From positions 682,001-746,000 of the forward strand of contig JACKEJ010000004.1 of the NCBI GenBank assembly GCA_020633055.1: a stretch of 64,000 nt of DNA. The letters run 5' to 3'. This DNA comes from Sandaracinaceae bacterium (lineage in GTDB: Bacteria > Myxococcota_A > Polyangia > Polyangiales > Houyiibacteriaceae). The notes under the pieces are model-generated. The model did no database searches, was not told the origin of the DNA, and worked only from the letters and a program-made list of their open reading frames with translations. A program made the translations under genes and the position numbers. Of the stretch, positions 53,015-61,460 are shown piece by piece. How positions within the stretch are numbered: position 1 is the stretch's first letter; each line of letters begins with the position of its first letter.

Positions 53015-54415
53015 TCAATTGGCCGGGAAGGCCGTCCAGCCGGACGCCCAGTTGGTGCCGTTGGGACTGAACGCGCCCGCGTACGTAGCGGTAGTGTCGA
53101 AGCCGGCAGGCGGGGTCGCCTGGCCGTTGAGCGCCGTGTTGGCCGGGACGTAGTTCGGCGCGGTGATGCTGGTGGAGCCGAGCATCGGATCGGTGCCCAC
53201 CGTGTTGTGGCGGTCTGGGTCCTCGATGGCGGCCTGCTCGTCGAAGCCGTTGTCGTCGTTGTCGGCAGCGACGGTGGTCTCGTCGGTGTAGGCGCCGTTG
53301 TTGAAGAAGAAGCTGTTCTCGATGGACAGCTGCGACGGCCACTCCATGCTCAGGTCGTTCGTGGTGGCGCGCAGGTCCACGGGCTCGCTTGCCCAATCCT
53401 GGATGATGAAGTTGCGCAGGAGGCCGCGGGTACCTTCGCGGAGCACCATGCCGCGCGCGCTACCGACCATCGTCACGTTGAAGAGGCGCGGATGGCTGCG
53501 GGGCGTGGCGGCCTCGTTGCTGCCCAGGTTGTCGGCCTCGATGCCGTTGTCGCCGATGTTCGGGAACTGATGGATGACGAGGAACTGCACGTCGCCGCGC
53601 CAGCCCAGGTCCCAGTCCAGGCCGTCGTCAAAGACGCCGCTGATGATGACGTGGTCCAGACCGGCCGTGCCGCCGAAGATCTCGATGCCGTCATCAAACG
53701 CACGATGGATCTGAACGTAGCGGATCTCGGTCCCGGAGCCGCAGCCAGCTAGCGTGAGGGCATTGTATTCGGCGTCTGGAGCCCACTCAGCCCCGGCGAA
53801 TTCGATGCGCACGTACTCGAGGTGACCGCAGCTGCTCGCATCGTCGTCACCACCATACAAGCCGCGCGGGTCGTTGGGCGGTATGCTCTCGAACAATCCT
53901 TCGGGTACACCTGCGTTGTCGATGCCGGAGTTGATGGTCGCGCTGCCTAGCAACGCCACGCCGCCCCAATCGCCCGTGGCACGCTCGCCAACCGACCTGC
54001 CCGAGGAGAACACGATGGGCTGTGCAGCCGTACCCACCGCGTGGAGCTCCGAACCACGCGTCACGATGAGAATACCCTGCGGAGACTGCGTCGAGTCCCC
54101 AACGACCTCGACGCCCGGCTCGATCGTCAGCGTGGAGCTCCCGGTCACGAAGATCTGACCAAACAGCCGGTACCTCGGGCAGCTCCACGTCGTGTCCTCC
54201 GTGACGTCCTCGGTGATCAGCACGTCGCCGGTCGGACACTCGGGTCCGGCGTCCGCGGCATCGCGCGCAGCGTCCAACGCAATGTTCGCGTCAGCGGTCG
54301 AGCCGCCGTCGGGACCCGCGTCCGCTGCGCTCTCGTGGGCTGTGGTACATGCGGCCAGCAGCATGACCATGACGACGGGCCCGACGTTGGCCAACCAGGT
54401 GAGTCGTGTACGCAT
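53015..54415 (-). CDS. Beta-helix lipoprotein paralogue 2
   Basis: A 466-residue exported lipoprotein. The signal ends with the lipobox LLAAC, followed by an Ala/Asp linker. The mature part is nearly the same as the paralogue at 54419: WSCPRYRLFGQIFVTGSSTL, LTLAGCGSGTEIRYVQIHRA, DGLDWDLGWRGDVQFLVIHQ and LRNFIIQDWASEPVDLRATT. Only scattered substitutions occur in the last 300 residues. It also resembles the TonB-locus lipoprotein at 47012. The gene ends three bases before the start of the tandem copy's stop region (offset exactly 1404 bases between copies), so it arose by tandem duplication. Confidence 0.82.
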   Translation of the reverse strand: MRTRLTWLANVGPVVMVMLLAACTTAHESAADAGPDGGSTADANIALDAARDAADAGPECPTGDVLITEDVTEDTTWSCPRYRLFGQIFVTGSSTLTIEPGVEVVGDSTQSPQGILIVTRGSELHAVGTAAQPIVFSSGRSVGERATGDWGGVALLGSATINSGIDNAGVPEGLFESIPPNDPRGLYGGDDDASSCGHLEYVRIEFAGAEWAPDAEYNALTLAGCGSGTEIRYVQIHRAFDDGIEIFGGTAGLDHVIISGVFDDGLDWDLGWRGDVQFLVIHQFPNIGDNGIEADNLGSNEAATPRSHPRLFNVTMVGSARGMVLREGTRGLLRNFIIQDWASEPVDLRATTNDLSMEWPSQLSIENSFFFNNGAYTDETTVAADNDDNGFDEQAAIEDPDRHNTVGTDPMLGSTSITAPNYVPANTALNGQATPPAGFDTTATYAGAFSPNGTNWASGWTAFPAN

Positions 54416-54418
54416 GAG

Positions 54419-55801
54419 TCAGTTCGCCGGGTAGGCCGTCCAGCCGGACGCCCAGTTGGTGCCGTTGGGAGCAAACGCGCCCGCATAGGTAGCCGTGGTG
54501 TCGAAGCTGGCGGGCGGGGTTGCCTGGCCGTTTAGCGCCGTGTTGGCCGGGACGTAGTTCGGCGCGGAGATGCTCGTGGAGCCGAGCATCGGATCGGCAC
54601 CCACCCTGTTGTGGCGGTCCGGGTCCTCGATGGCGGCCTGCTCGTCGAAACCGTTGTCGTCGTTGTCGGCAGCGACGGTGGTCTCGTCGGTGTAGGCGCC
54701 GTTGTTGAAGAAGAAGCTGTTCTCGATGGACAGCTGCGACGGCCACTCCATGCTCAGGTCGTTCGTGGTGGCGCGCAGGTCCACGGGCTCGCTGGCCCAA
54801 TCCTGGATGATGAAGTTGCGCAGGAGGCCGCGGGTGCCCTCACGGAGCACCATGCCGCGCGTGCTGCCCACCATGGTCACGTTGAAGAGGCGCGGATGGC
54901 TGCGGGGCGTGGCGGCCTCGTTGCTACCCAGGTTGTCGGCCTCGATGCCGTTGTCACCGATGCCCGCAAACTGGTGGATGACGAGGAACTGCACGTCGCC
55001 GCGCCAGCCCAGGTCCCAGTCCAGGCCGTCGTCACCGGCGCCGCTGATGATGACGTGGTCCATGCCGGCCGTACCGCCGAAGATCTCAATCCCGTCGTCG
55101 AATCCGCGGTGGATCTGCACGTAGCTGATCTCGGTCCCCGAACCGCAGCCCGCCAGAGTGAGCGCGTTGCGTGCGCTGTCCAGGCCGAACTCGGCACCTG
55201 CGAACTCGATGCGGACGTACTCGAGGTGGCCGCAGCTGCTCGCGTTGTCGTCGCCACCATAGACGCCACGATCCTCGGTCGGCGGCAGGCCCTCGAGGCG
55301 GCCCTCGATAGTGCCCGCGTTGTCGGTCCCAGCGTTGATTCTTGCAGTGCCGAGCAACGCAATGCCGCCCCAGTCACCCGTCGCGCGGCTGCCGGCGGCT
55401 ACTCCCGAGGAGAACACGATGGGCTGTGCAGCCGTACCCACCGCGTGGAGCTGCGAACCTCGCGTCACGACGAGAACCCCTTGCTGAAATCCCGTCGAGT
55501 CCCCAACGACCTCGACGCCCGGCTCGATCGTCAGCGTGGAGCTCCCAGTCACGAAGATCTGACCGAACAGCCGGTACCTCGGGCAGCTCCACGTCGTGTC
55601 CTCCGTGACGTCCTCCGTGATCATCACGTCGCCCGCCGGACATGCAGGTCCCATGTCCGCCAGGTCCGTCGTCGCGTCCATCGCCCCATCACGCGACACG
55701 TCCGTGCCGCCGTCCGCGGGCACCTCCGCCGACTCCTCACAGCCCCACAGGCCGATGCAGCACGCGAAGACACCCAACACCATCCGCTCCTTGAAGTCCA
55801 T
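54419..55801 (-). CDS. Beta-helix lipoprotein paralogue 3
   Basis: A 460-residue exported lipoprotein from the ATG of MDFKERMVLG (a longer start is not supported). The signal sequence ends in GLWGC, then an Asp-rich linker leads into the same beta-helix-like repeats as the paralogue at 53015. Long runs of nucleotides are identical, mostly in the second half, consistent with recent duplication or gene conversion. There is no TonB-dependent receptor next to this pair, so it may use the receptor at 43965, about 10 kb away, or act independently. Confidence 0.82.
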   Translation of the reverse strand: MDFKERMVLGVFACCIGLWGCEESAEVPADGGTDVSRDGAMDATTDLADMGPACPAGDVMITEDVTEDTTWSCPRYRLFGQIFVTGSSTLTIEPGVEVVGDSTGFQQGVLVVTRGSQLHAVGTAAQPIVFSSGVAAGSRATGDWGGIALLGTARINAGTDNAGTIEGRLEGLPPTEDRGVYGGDDNASSCGHLEYVRIEFAGAEFGLDSARNALTLAGCGSGTEISYVQIHRGFDDGIEIFGGTAGMDHVIISGAGDDGLDWDLGWRGDVQFLVIHQFAGIGDNGIEADNLGSNEAATPRSHPRLFNVTMVGSTRGMVLREGTRGLLRNFIIQDWASEPVDLRATTNDLSMEWPSQLSIENSFFFNNGAYTDETTVAADNDDNGFDEQAAIEDPDRHNRVGADPMLGSTSISAPNYVPANTALNGQATPPASFDTTATYAGAFAPNGTNWASGWTAYPAN

Positions 55802-55948
55802 GCTCGCTTCTAAGCACGTCCGCCCAGCCCGCGTGGAGACGTTCTCGGGGCGCCCGCGTGACAAGCTCGCGGAGCTTCAGCTGGGCTTCAGGGTTCGCGT
55901 GCGACGCGACAGCTGACGCCCCCAACGAGAGGGCGTACCCTCGCGCGC

Positions 55949-56413
55949 ATGAAGTACACGAAGAAGATCCTCCCCGCCCTCCTCCTCTCGCTCGCGGCCG
56001 GCTGCGGTGGCGCGTCCGCAGGCGGCAGCGGCGCGGCCAGCAGCGCGCCCCCGGGCGCCGAGTACATGGGCCTCTACCGCGGCGACTGGGGCACCATGGT
56101 GCTGCGCCAGGTAGGCGACGAGGTGTGGGGCGCGTACGCCCACGACGGCGGCGCGGTGCGCGGCCGGCTCTCCGGCGACGTGTTCAGCGGCGTGTGGTGC
56201 GAGGACCCGACGCGCACCGACGACGGAGACACCGGCCAGGTACGGTTCATCTTCGGGACGGCCCCGGATGGCGCCATCACCATCGACGGCACGTGGTCCT
56301 ACGGCAGCGAGGCCCCCAACCGCGACAACTGGGACCTCACTCTTCAGCCTGGCGAGCAGGACGCCGCGCTCGAAGCTGCCTTCGCCGACCCGTCGCACTT
56401 CTGCCCAGAGTGA
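55949..56413 (+). CDS. Small putative lipoprotein
   Basis: A 154-residue exported protein. A signal segment (KKILPALLLSLAAGC) ends in the lipobox AAGC with Cys19, followed by a Gly/Ala-rich linker. The mature part is beta-rich (YMGLYRGDWGTMVLRQVGDEVWG, VRGRLSGDVFSGVW, GAITIDGTWSYG), a fold seen in small lipocalin-like or avidin-like proteins, but nothing confirms that. It is divergent from the lipoprotein pair and convergent with the DUF3570 gene. Confidence 0.65.
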   Translation: MKYTKKILPALLLSLAAGCGGASAGGSGAASSAPPGAEYMGLYRGDWGTMVLRQVGDEVWGAYAHDGGAVRGRLSGDVFSGVWCEDPTRTDDGDTGQVRFIFGTAPDGAITIDGTWSYGSEAPNRDNWDLTLQPGEQDAALEAAFADPSHFCPE

Positions 56414-56503
56414 GTCAGCGCCTGGAGGCGCCCCCCCCCACGCGCTGGCGCCCCGCCCATCACGGGACGTGTCGTCGGCGCGAGGGTGACTCCGCCCGTG
56501 CGC

Positions 56504-57697
56504 TCAGAACGGCATGGTGAGGCCGACCTGCGCCGTGACGGCGTCGCCGAAGCTGCTGGTGCGCCACATGTAGTTGAAGCTCAGGTCCAGCCGCCCGCCG
56601 CGCAGCATGTCGAGCGCCGTGCCCTCGAGGAACCCGAAGCCCACGCGCAGCTGCGTACCCAGCTCGTGGCTGTGGAAGGCGCTCATCTTTGGGTCGTTGG
56701 TGAAGAAGCGCGCGTTGGGCGCGTAGGCCTCGTCGTCGTCCTCGTAGAAGAACGAGTGCGTCTGCCGGTAGAAGCGGTAGCGCAGCCGCATGTCCACATT
56801 GCGCGTGAGCTGCTGGTAGACGCGCACCTCGGGGTTGATGGCGCCGATGTCCCACGAGTCCACGTACGCCCGATAGCGCAGCTGCACCGTCGTGCGTGTC
56901 TGCCGGATGTGCGCCTTGAGCCGCCCCGTGACGGTGTGACGGATGCGCGTGCCAGGGTGGGTCTCCCCCACGGCCGCGCCCGCGATCATCACGCGCCGGT
57001 AGGCGTTCGCGAGGAAGCCGTTGAGGTAGACGAGGTCGTAGCTGACCTCCGCGATCAGCCAGCGCTGCAGCACCTGGTCCCACCCGATGGTGATGCTCAA
57101 CGCGTCGAAGTCCTCGTTGAACAGCCCGAGGATGGTGCCCGGGCTGGCCTGGGGAGGCGGCCCGCGATAGTTCTGGCGCACCTCGTCGTGCAGGTAGCCC
57201 ACCGTCAGGTGCAGCGTCGTCGCGCGCTGGTCCAGGAACAGAGCTGCGCCCAGCGAGCCCGAGATGGACGTGTAGTCGGGCTCGCGGCTGAAGTGGACAC
57301 CTGTGGTGAACTGCAGGGCGTTGTCCCCCAGCGTGAATTCGTGGCCGGCCCCGAGGGTCACATCATGACGCGTCTCGTTGAAGCTCACATCGACGGTGGC
57401 ACCAGCCGCCTGGCTGGCGCTGGTGATCGTGTCCACCAGATAGTTCGCGCTCAGGTCCGTGCCGTTCGGTGACGTGAGCTGCAGGTTCAGCTCGGGGGCC
57501 ACCACGCGCGTGCTGGTCTCCCAGTAGTAGTTGCCCAGCAGGGTCAGGCGCCCGGACCACTCGCCGTCCACTTCGTCGGCGCGGCTCACGCTGCGCGCGC
57601 AGCACAGCGGCAGCAACACCAACGCCACCGCCGCGGACACGCTGCGTGCCCGCCGCGAGCGCACCCAACTGGCGCGCGCCTTCGAGGCCACCCGCAT
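56504..57697 (-). CDS. DUF3570 outer-membrane beta-barrel protein
   Basis: A 397-residue protein with a signal sequence (about 20-40) and a mature part dominated by amphipathic strands: GRLTLLGNYYWETSTRVVAP, VSFNETRHDVTLGAGHEFTL and SFNYMWRTSSFGDAVTAQVG, ending in the Phe typical of outer-membrane proteins. DUF3570 proteins are generally co-encoded with a short DUF4266 lipoprotein, and that is the case here. Their function is not known, but they have been found alongside ApbE-type flavin transferases and thioredoxins; none is in the window. The start codon lies 72 codons inside the longest frame. Transcription appears to come from the upstream CFI-box gene. Confidence 0.78.
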   Translation of the reverse strand: MRVASKARASWVRSRRARSVSAAVALVLLPLCCARSVSRADEVDGEWSGRLTLLGNYYWETSTRVVAPELNLQLTSPNGTDLSANYLVDTITSASQAAGATVDVSFNETRHDVTLGAGHEFTLGDNALQFTTGVHFSREPDYTSISGSLGAALFLDQRATTLHLTVGYLHDEVRQNYRGPPPQASPGTILGLFNEDFDALSITIGWDQVLQRWLIAEVSYDLVYLNGFLANAYRRVMIAGAAVGETHPGTRIRHTVTGRLKAHIRQTRTTVQLRYRAYVDSWDIGAINPEVRVYQQLTRNVDMRLRYRFYRQTHSFFYEDDDEAYAPNARFFTNDPKMSAFHSHELGTQLRVGFGFLEGTALDMLRGGRLDLSFNYMWRTSSFGDAVTAQVGLTMPF

Positions 57698-57699
57698 GC

Positions 57700-57975
57700 T
57701 CAGTTGCACCCGCAGCCGCCGCCGGTGGAGCCGTGGCCCCCTGCGGCCCCTTCGCGGGCGTCGTACACGTGCGAGCGGAAGCGGTCTTCCTCGGCCTCGC
57801 TCTCGGACTCCATGCCCGGACGGGTGAGTTCTTCGCGCGCGTAGGGAGGCACGTGCGCGCAGCCGGCGAGCGCGGCGAAAGCCAGCCACAGGACGAGCGC
57901 ACGCGCAGCCCACGAGCGGGGAGCAGGAGCGCGGCGGTCAGCGGGCCGACGCGGATGAGCAGCGAGAAGGATCAC
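57700..57975 (-). CDS. DUF4266 small lipoprotein
   Basis: A 91-residue exported lipoprotein. The lipobox LAGC follows a hydrophobic segment, and the mature part has the DUF4266 pattern VPPYAREELTRPGME, then HVYDAREGAAGGHGSTGGGCGCN with a CGCN terminus. The start is GTG, overlapping the stop of the upstream gene as GTGA, so the two are translationally coupled. The DUF3570 gene follows after two bases. The N-terminal extension before the hydrophobic part is long (about 25 residues), so a shorter start is possible. The C-terminal Cys-rich motif may bind a metal or form a disulfide. Confidence 0.75.
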   Translation of the reverse strand: MILLAAHPRRPADRRAPAPRSWAARALVLWLAFAALAGCAHVPPYAREELTRPGMESESEAEEDRFRSHVYDAREGAAGGHGSTGGGCGCN

Positions 57976-59843
57976 GGAGCGTCGTCATGCAACAAGGCGG
58001 CGAGTGGCGTCAAGAACGCTCGGGCAGCTTCCTTCAGCCAGGGCCGCTCGTCGAGCGAGCGCGCCGCCTCGGGACCGAATTCGTAGTACGCGTCCACGAA
58101 CGCTCGGCCGAGCGCGTTGGTCATCAGGTGGCGGTCCCGGAAGCGCCTGAACGTGCCCACCTCCGCAGCGAGCGGCGAGCCGTAGGCAGCAGTGGCGATG
58201 AAGCACGGGGAGACGGTCGTGAACGTGATGGCCGTGGTCGTGACGCTCGTCGTGGCGATGTCCCCGCGACGCCCACAGCTCTCTGCCTGCACGGCGATGT
58301 AGGTCGTGCTCTGCGGGATGAGGTGCCCCACGCCGTAGGTGGTCTCGGTGCCGGCGACTGGGCACCCGCCGTTGCAGATGTCCAAGGCCTCATCGGCCAG
58401 CGTGGCGCCGCGCGCCGGGATGCCCGCGTTGAACGAAGCCTGGTCCACGATGGGCGTGCTGCTCACGCGCACGTGATAGGTGACGATGTCGCGCGCGAAG
58501 GCCGGTGGCGTGAAGTGCAGGTCGGCCCAGTGGTGGCTCTGCTTCACGTCCGTGTTGGGCTCGGCGTGCAGACCCACGACGGCTGGCGGCGTCAGCGGCT
58601 GATCGCACATGCCGACACAGCGGCCCTCGGAGCCACACACGAAACCGCTCGGGCAGTCCGACGGACCGCTGCAGCCCATCTCGCACTCGGGGGGCGGGAT
58701 GGGTTGCTCACACACGTTGGTGGCCACGACGTCCACGCTGAAGCGCGTGCCCCCCTGCACCAGCAAGCGATCCGCGCCGCTGCCGGGCGCGGCGGACGGG
58801 TCGTCGGTGATGCTTCCGTCCATGACGCGCAGCGCGCCGTCTTCGCCATGCAACGCGCCGTAGCCCGCGGGCACGTCGGTGTCGTACATGCCGCTCGAGT
58901 CCATGCTGAACGGCACGGAGAACACCACCGAGGGCTGTCCGCGATAGGGATAGCCGTACGTCTGCGCCCAGTAGTCCCAGTGCTCGCTGACCGGGGTCGG
59001 GTAGACGAGGTTGTCGTACTGGGCGTTGTAGTCCCCTTCGACGTTGACCTCGAGGTAGGCGACGTACGCCCCGGGCGGCCAGTCGTCGGGCACGGCGAAC
59101 TGAACCATCTGCGCGACGCCGTCTGCGGGCGTGGCCATGGCGATGGCGTCGAGCTCGGGCATCACGGCCAGCGCGTCTTCACGGAAGCCGCGCACGTCTT
59201 CGTGGTCGGCGCCGCCCAACCCGTCCACGTCGCGGCGCGGCGGGTAGAGCGAGGTGGTGTCCAGGGGCCGCATGTCTTCGACCGCGCCCACGACGAAGGG
59301 CTCGGCGTAGCCGGCCGTGACATCCGCGCTCGTGACGTAGCGCCCCTTGTCGCTGTTGAACACGCTGGCGCAGGTGACGGCGTCGAGCGCCTCGCGGGTG
59401 GTGGTCGCGGTGTTGAAGGAGAGACAGAAGTAGTCGTCGCGGCTCTGGTCGTTGGACGTGCGCGACGCGTAGCCCTCGCTGAGGCGGTCTTGGAAGATGA
59501 CGCGCTGGAAGCGCTCGGCGCCTGGCGCCGCGGCCCGGCGATGTGCCCACACCGGCAGCACGCCCTCGCGGCGGCCATAGGGCCAGTGGAAGCCGCTGTT
59601 CATCTGCGTGGCGCCCGGCCGGTTGCCGATGCCGCGCCGCGCCACGCCTTCCGTCAGGCGCAGCGTGCCCATGAAGGTCCCGTCCTCGCGCTCCACCCAC
59701 AGCACCAGCTGCGCGCGCGCGGTGGGGCGAAAGCGGAACGTGAGCAGGCGCTGGGCGTTGCTGACCCCGCTCGCGCCCAACACGCCACAGGCAAGGGTCA
59801 ACGCAGCGACGCGCAGCAGGAGGCGGCCCCTGGGGGAAGTCAT
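57972..59843 (-). CDS. CFI-box-CTERM exported protein with Cys-rich module
   Basis: A 623-residue exported protein. A signal sequence precedes SNAQRLL. The N-terminal 400 residues are not recognised. Next is a Cys-rich module (CEQPIPPPECEMGCSG and CPSGFVCGSEGRCVGMC), then an FN3-like segment (VVGLHAEPNTDVKQSHHWAD, DIVTYHVRVS). The C-terminal SPCFIATAAYGSPLAAEVGTFRRFRDRHLMTNALGRAF is the CFI-box motif found at the end of many surface proteins, followed by a hydrophobic helix. This C-terminus is expected to mark surface sorting. The stop overlaps the DUF4266 start (GTGA). Confidence 0.7.
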   Translation of the reverse strand: MTSPRGRLLLRVAALTLACGVLGASGVSNAQRLLTFRFRPTARAQLVLWVEREDGTFMGTLRLTEGVARRGIGNRPGATQMNSGFHWPYGRREGVLPVWAHRRAAAPGAERFQRVIFQDRLSEGYASRTSNDQSRDDYFCLSFNTATTTREALDAVTCASVFNSDKGRYVTSADVTAGYAEPFVVGAVEDMRPLDTTSLYPPRRDVDGLGGADHEDVRGFREDALAVMPELDAIAMATPADGVAQMVQFAVPDDWPPGAYVAYLEVNVEGDYNAQYDNLVYPTPVSEHWDYWAQTYGYPYRGQPSVVFSVPFSMDSSGMYDTDVPAGYGALHGEDGALRVMDGSITDDPSAAPGSGADRLLVQGGTRFSVDVVATNVCEQPIPPPECEMGCSGPSDCPSGFVCGSEGRCVGMCDQPLTPPAVVGLHAEPNTDVKQSHHWADLHFTPPAFARDIVTYHVRVSSTPIVDQASFNAGIPARGATLADEALDICNGGCPVAGTETTYGVGHLIPQSTTYIAVQAESCGRRGDIATTSVTTTAITFTTVSPCFIATAAYGSPLAAEVGTFRRFRDRHLMTNALGRAFVDAYYEFGPEAARSLDERPWLKEAARAFLTPLAALLHDDAP

Positions 59844-59893
59844 CGCTGGCCAGCATATCAGCCTCGCAGGGAGATCGCATGTGCGGGTTCGGC

Positions 59894-59967
59894 GGTCCCG
59901 TTTCCCGGCCAGGGGCTCGGAACCCGGGGCAAAGGGAAACGGGAAGCGGGAAGCGGGAAACGGGACC
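59894..59967. repeat. 13-bp inverted repeat with tandem GGGAARC heptamers
   Basis: Four tandem heptamers, GGGAAAC, GGGAAGC, GGGAAGC and GGGAAAC, run from 59934 to 59961. The last one is part of a perfect 13-bp inverted repeat: GGTCCCGTTTCCC (59894-59906) and GGGAAACGGGACC (59955-59967). The element lies in the 190-base divergent region between the CFI-box gene and the ATPase gene, about 67 bases before the ATPase start. It could be a repeat binding site or a hairpin. Confidence 0.6.
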
Positions 59968-60033
59968 CGTGACCCCGACCGCCCCCCACCCCGCCACGTG
60001 CGCGCCTCCCCACCTTGGCGCATCTTCCCCTAC

Positions 60034-61380
60034 ATGTCCTCCTCCGACACGCCGGCCTCCTGGCTCACCCCGGCCCTCGGCCAGCTCTCCCAAGCGCTCG
60101 GCGCCGCAGAGCCCCTGCGCGCCCGTGGCCGCGTCACGTCCTTGGTGGGTCTCGGCCTCGAGGCCCGCGTCCCTGGCGTGCGCGTGGGCGAGCTGGTGCA
60201 GATCCATCGGCGTGGCGCGGGCCCCCTGCTGGCGGAGGTGGTGGGTTTCCACGGGCCCGACGCGACGCTCATGCCGCTCGGACGCGTGGACGGAGTCAGC
60301 CCCGAGGACGACGTGCTGGCCGTCGGCCGCCCGCTCGAGGTCACGTGCGGCGACGGCCTGCTGGGGCGCGTGGTGGACGGCCTCGGGGAGCCCATCGACG
60401 GGCTCGGTCCCATCCACGGCGTGCGCCGCGCCGTCATGCAGCGCGCCCCCGACCCGCTCACCCGGCCGCGCATCACCCGCCCGCTGGCCACGGGCGTGCG
60501 CGCCATCGACGCGCTGCTCACGCTCGGCGAAGGACAGCGCGTGGGCCTCTTCGCGGGCAGCGGTGTCGGCAAGAGCACGCTGCTGGGCCAGGTCGCGCGG
60601 CAGGCCGAGGCCGACGTGTTCGTGGCGTGCCTGATCGGCGAGCGTGGGCGCGAGGTGCGCGAGTTCCTGGAGGACGCCCTCGGAGACGAGGGACGCCGCC
60701 GTGGCGTGGTGGTGTGCGCCACCAGCGACGCCCCCGCGCTGGTGCGCCTCAAGAGCGCGCACGTGGCCACCACCATCGCCGAGCACTTCCGCGACCAGGG
60801 CCTGCGTGTCCTGCTCATGATGGACAGCGTCACCCGCTTCGCGCGCGCGGGCCGCGAGGTGGGCCTCTCGGCCGGCGAGCCCCCTGCGCGACGCGGATAC
60901 CCGCCCAGCGTCTTCGCGGCCCTCCCCGAGCTGCTCGAGCGCGCCGGCACGAGCGCGACGGGCTCCATCACGGCGCTGTACACCGTGCTGGTGGAGGGGG
61001 GCGACATGGAGGAGCCCGTCGCGGACGAGGTGCGTGGCATCCTCGACGGTCACATCGTGCTCGACCGAGCCCTCGGCGCGCGCGGCCGCTGGCCGGCCAT
61101 CGACGTGCTGCAGAGCCTGTCGCGCGTGATGCCGGCCGTCACCAGCGAGACGCAGCGCGAGCACGCGAACGCCCTGCGCGCCCACCTCGCGGCCTACGAG
61201 TCCAAGCGCGACCTGGTCTCGCTCGGTGCGTACAAGGCGGGCTCGGACCCAGCCCTGGACGCCGCCATCGCGCGCATGCCGGCCATCGAGGCCTTCCTGC
61301 GCCAGCGCCCCGAGACCCGCTGCGAGACCGACGACACGTGGCTCGGCCTCGAGCGGGCTTTGGGTGCCGCGCAGGACTGA
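60034..61380 (+). CDS. FliI/YscN-family type III secretion ATPase
   Basis: A 448-residue ATPase of the FliI/YscN/HrcN family. Walker A GLFAGSGVGKST spans about 171-182, with LIGERGREVREFLED after it, Walker B near 263 (LRVLLMMDSVTRFARA), and GSITALYTVLVEGGDMEEPVADEVRGILDGHIVL. This last block and VDGLGEPIDG are diagnostic of the type III/flagellar ATPase rather than the F1 beta subunit. It should energise export at a type III or flagellar apparatus. None of its usual partners (FliH/SctL, FliJ, SctU/V) are present in the window. The N-terminal 30 residues are short. Confidence 0.88.
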   Translation: MSSSDTPASWLTPALGQLSQALGAAEPLRARGRVTSLVGLGLEARVPGVRVGELVQIHRRGAGPLLAEVVGFHGPDATLMPLGRVDGVSPEDDVLAVGRPLEVTCGDGLLGRVVDGLGEPIDGLGPIHGVRRAVMQRAPDPLTRPRITRPLATGVRAIDALLTLGEGQRVGLFAGSGVGKSTLLGQVARQAEADVFVACLIGERGREVREFLEDALGDEGRRRGVVVCATSDAPALVRLKSAHVATTIAEHFRDQGLRVLLMMDSVTRFARAGREVGLSAGEPPARRGYPPSVFAALPELLERAGTSATGSITALYTVLVEGGDMEEPVADEVRGILDGHIVLDRALGARGRWPAIDVLQSLSRVMPAVTSETQREHANALRAHLAAYESKRDLVSLGAYKAGSDPALDAAIARMPAIEAFLRQRPETRCETDDTWLGLERALGAAQD

Positions 61381-61460
61381 CCCGCGGACCCGCGCGCTCA
61401 GCGGGTCGAGACCTCACGGTGTGCGTCGCGAGGAACCTCCCGTGGACGGCGCGGGCTCGA

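Noticed and set aside
53015..55801. Possible assembly duplication instead of two real lipoprotein genes
   Set aside because: The copies differ at their signal peptides and at many internal sites, so they are distinct genes.
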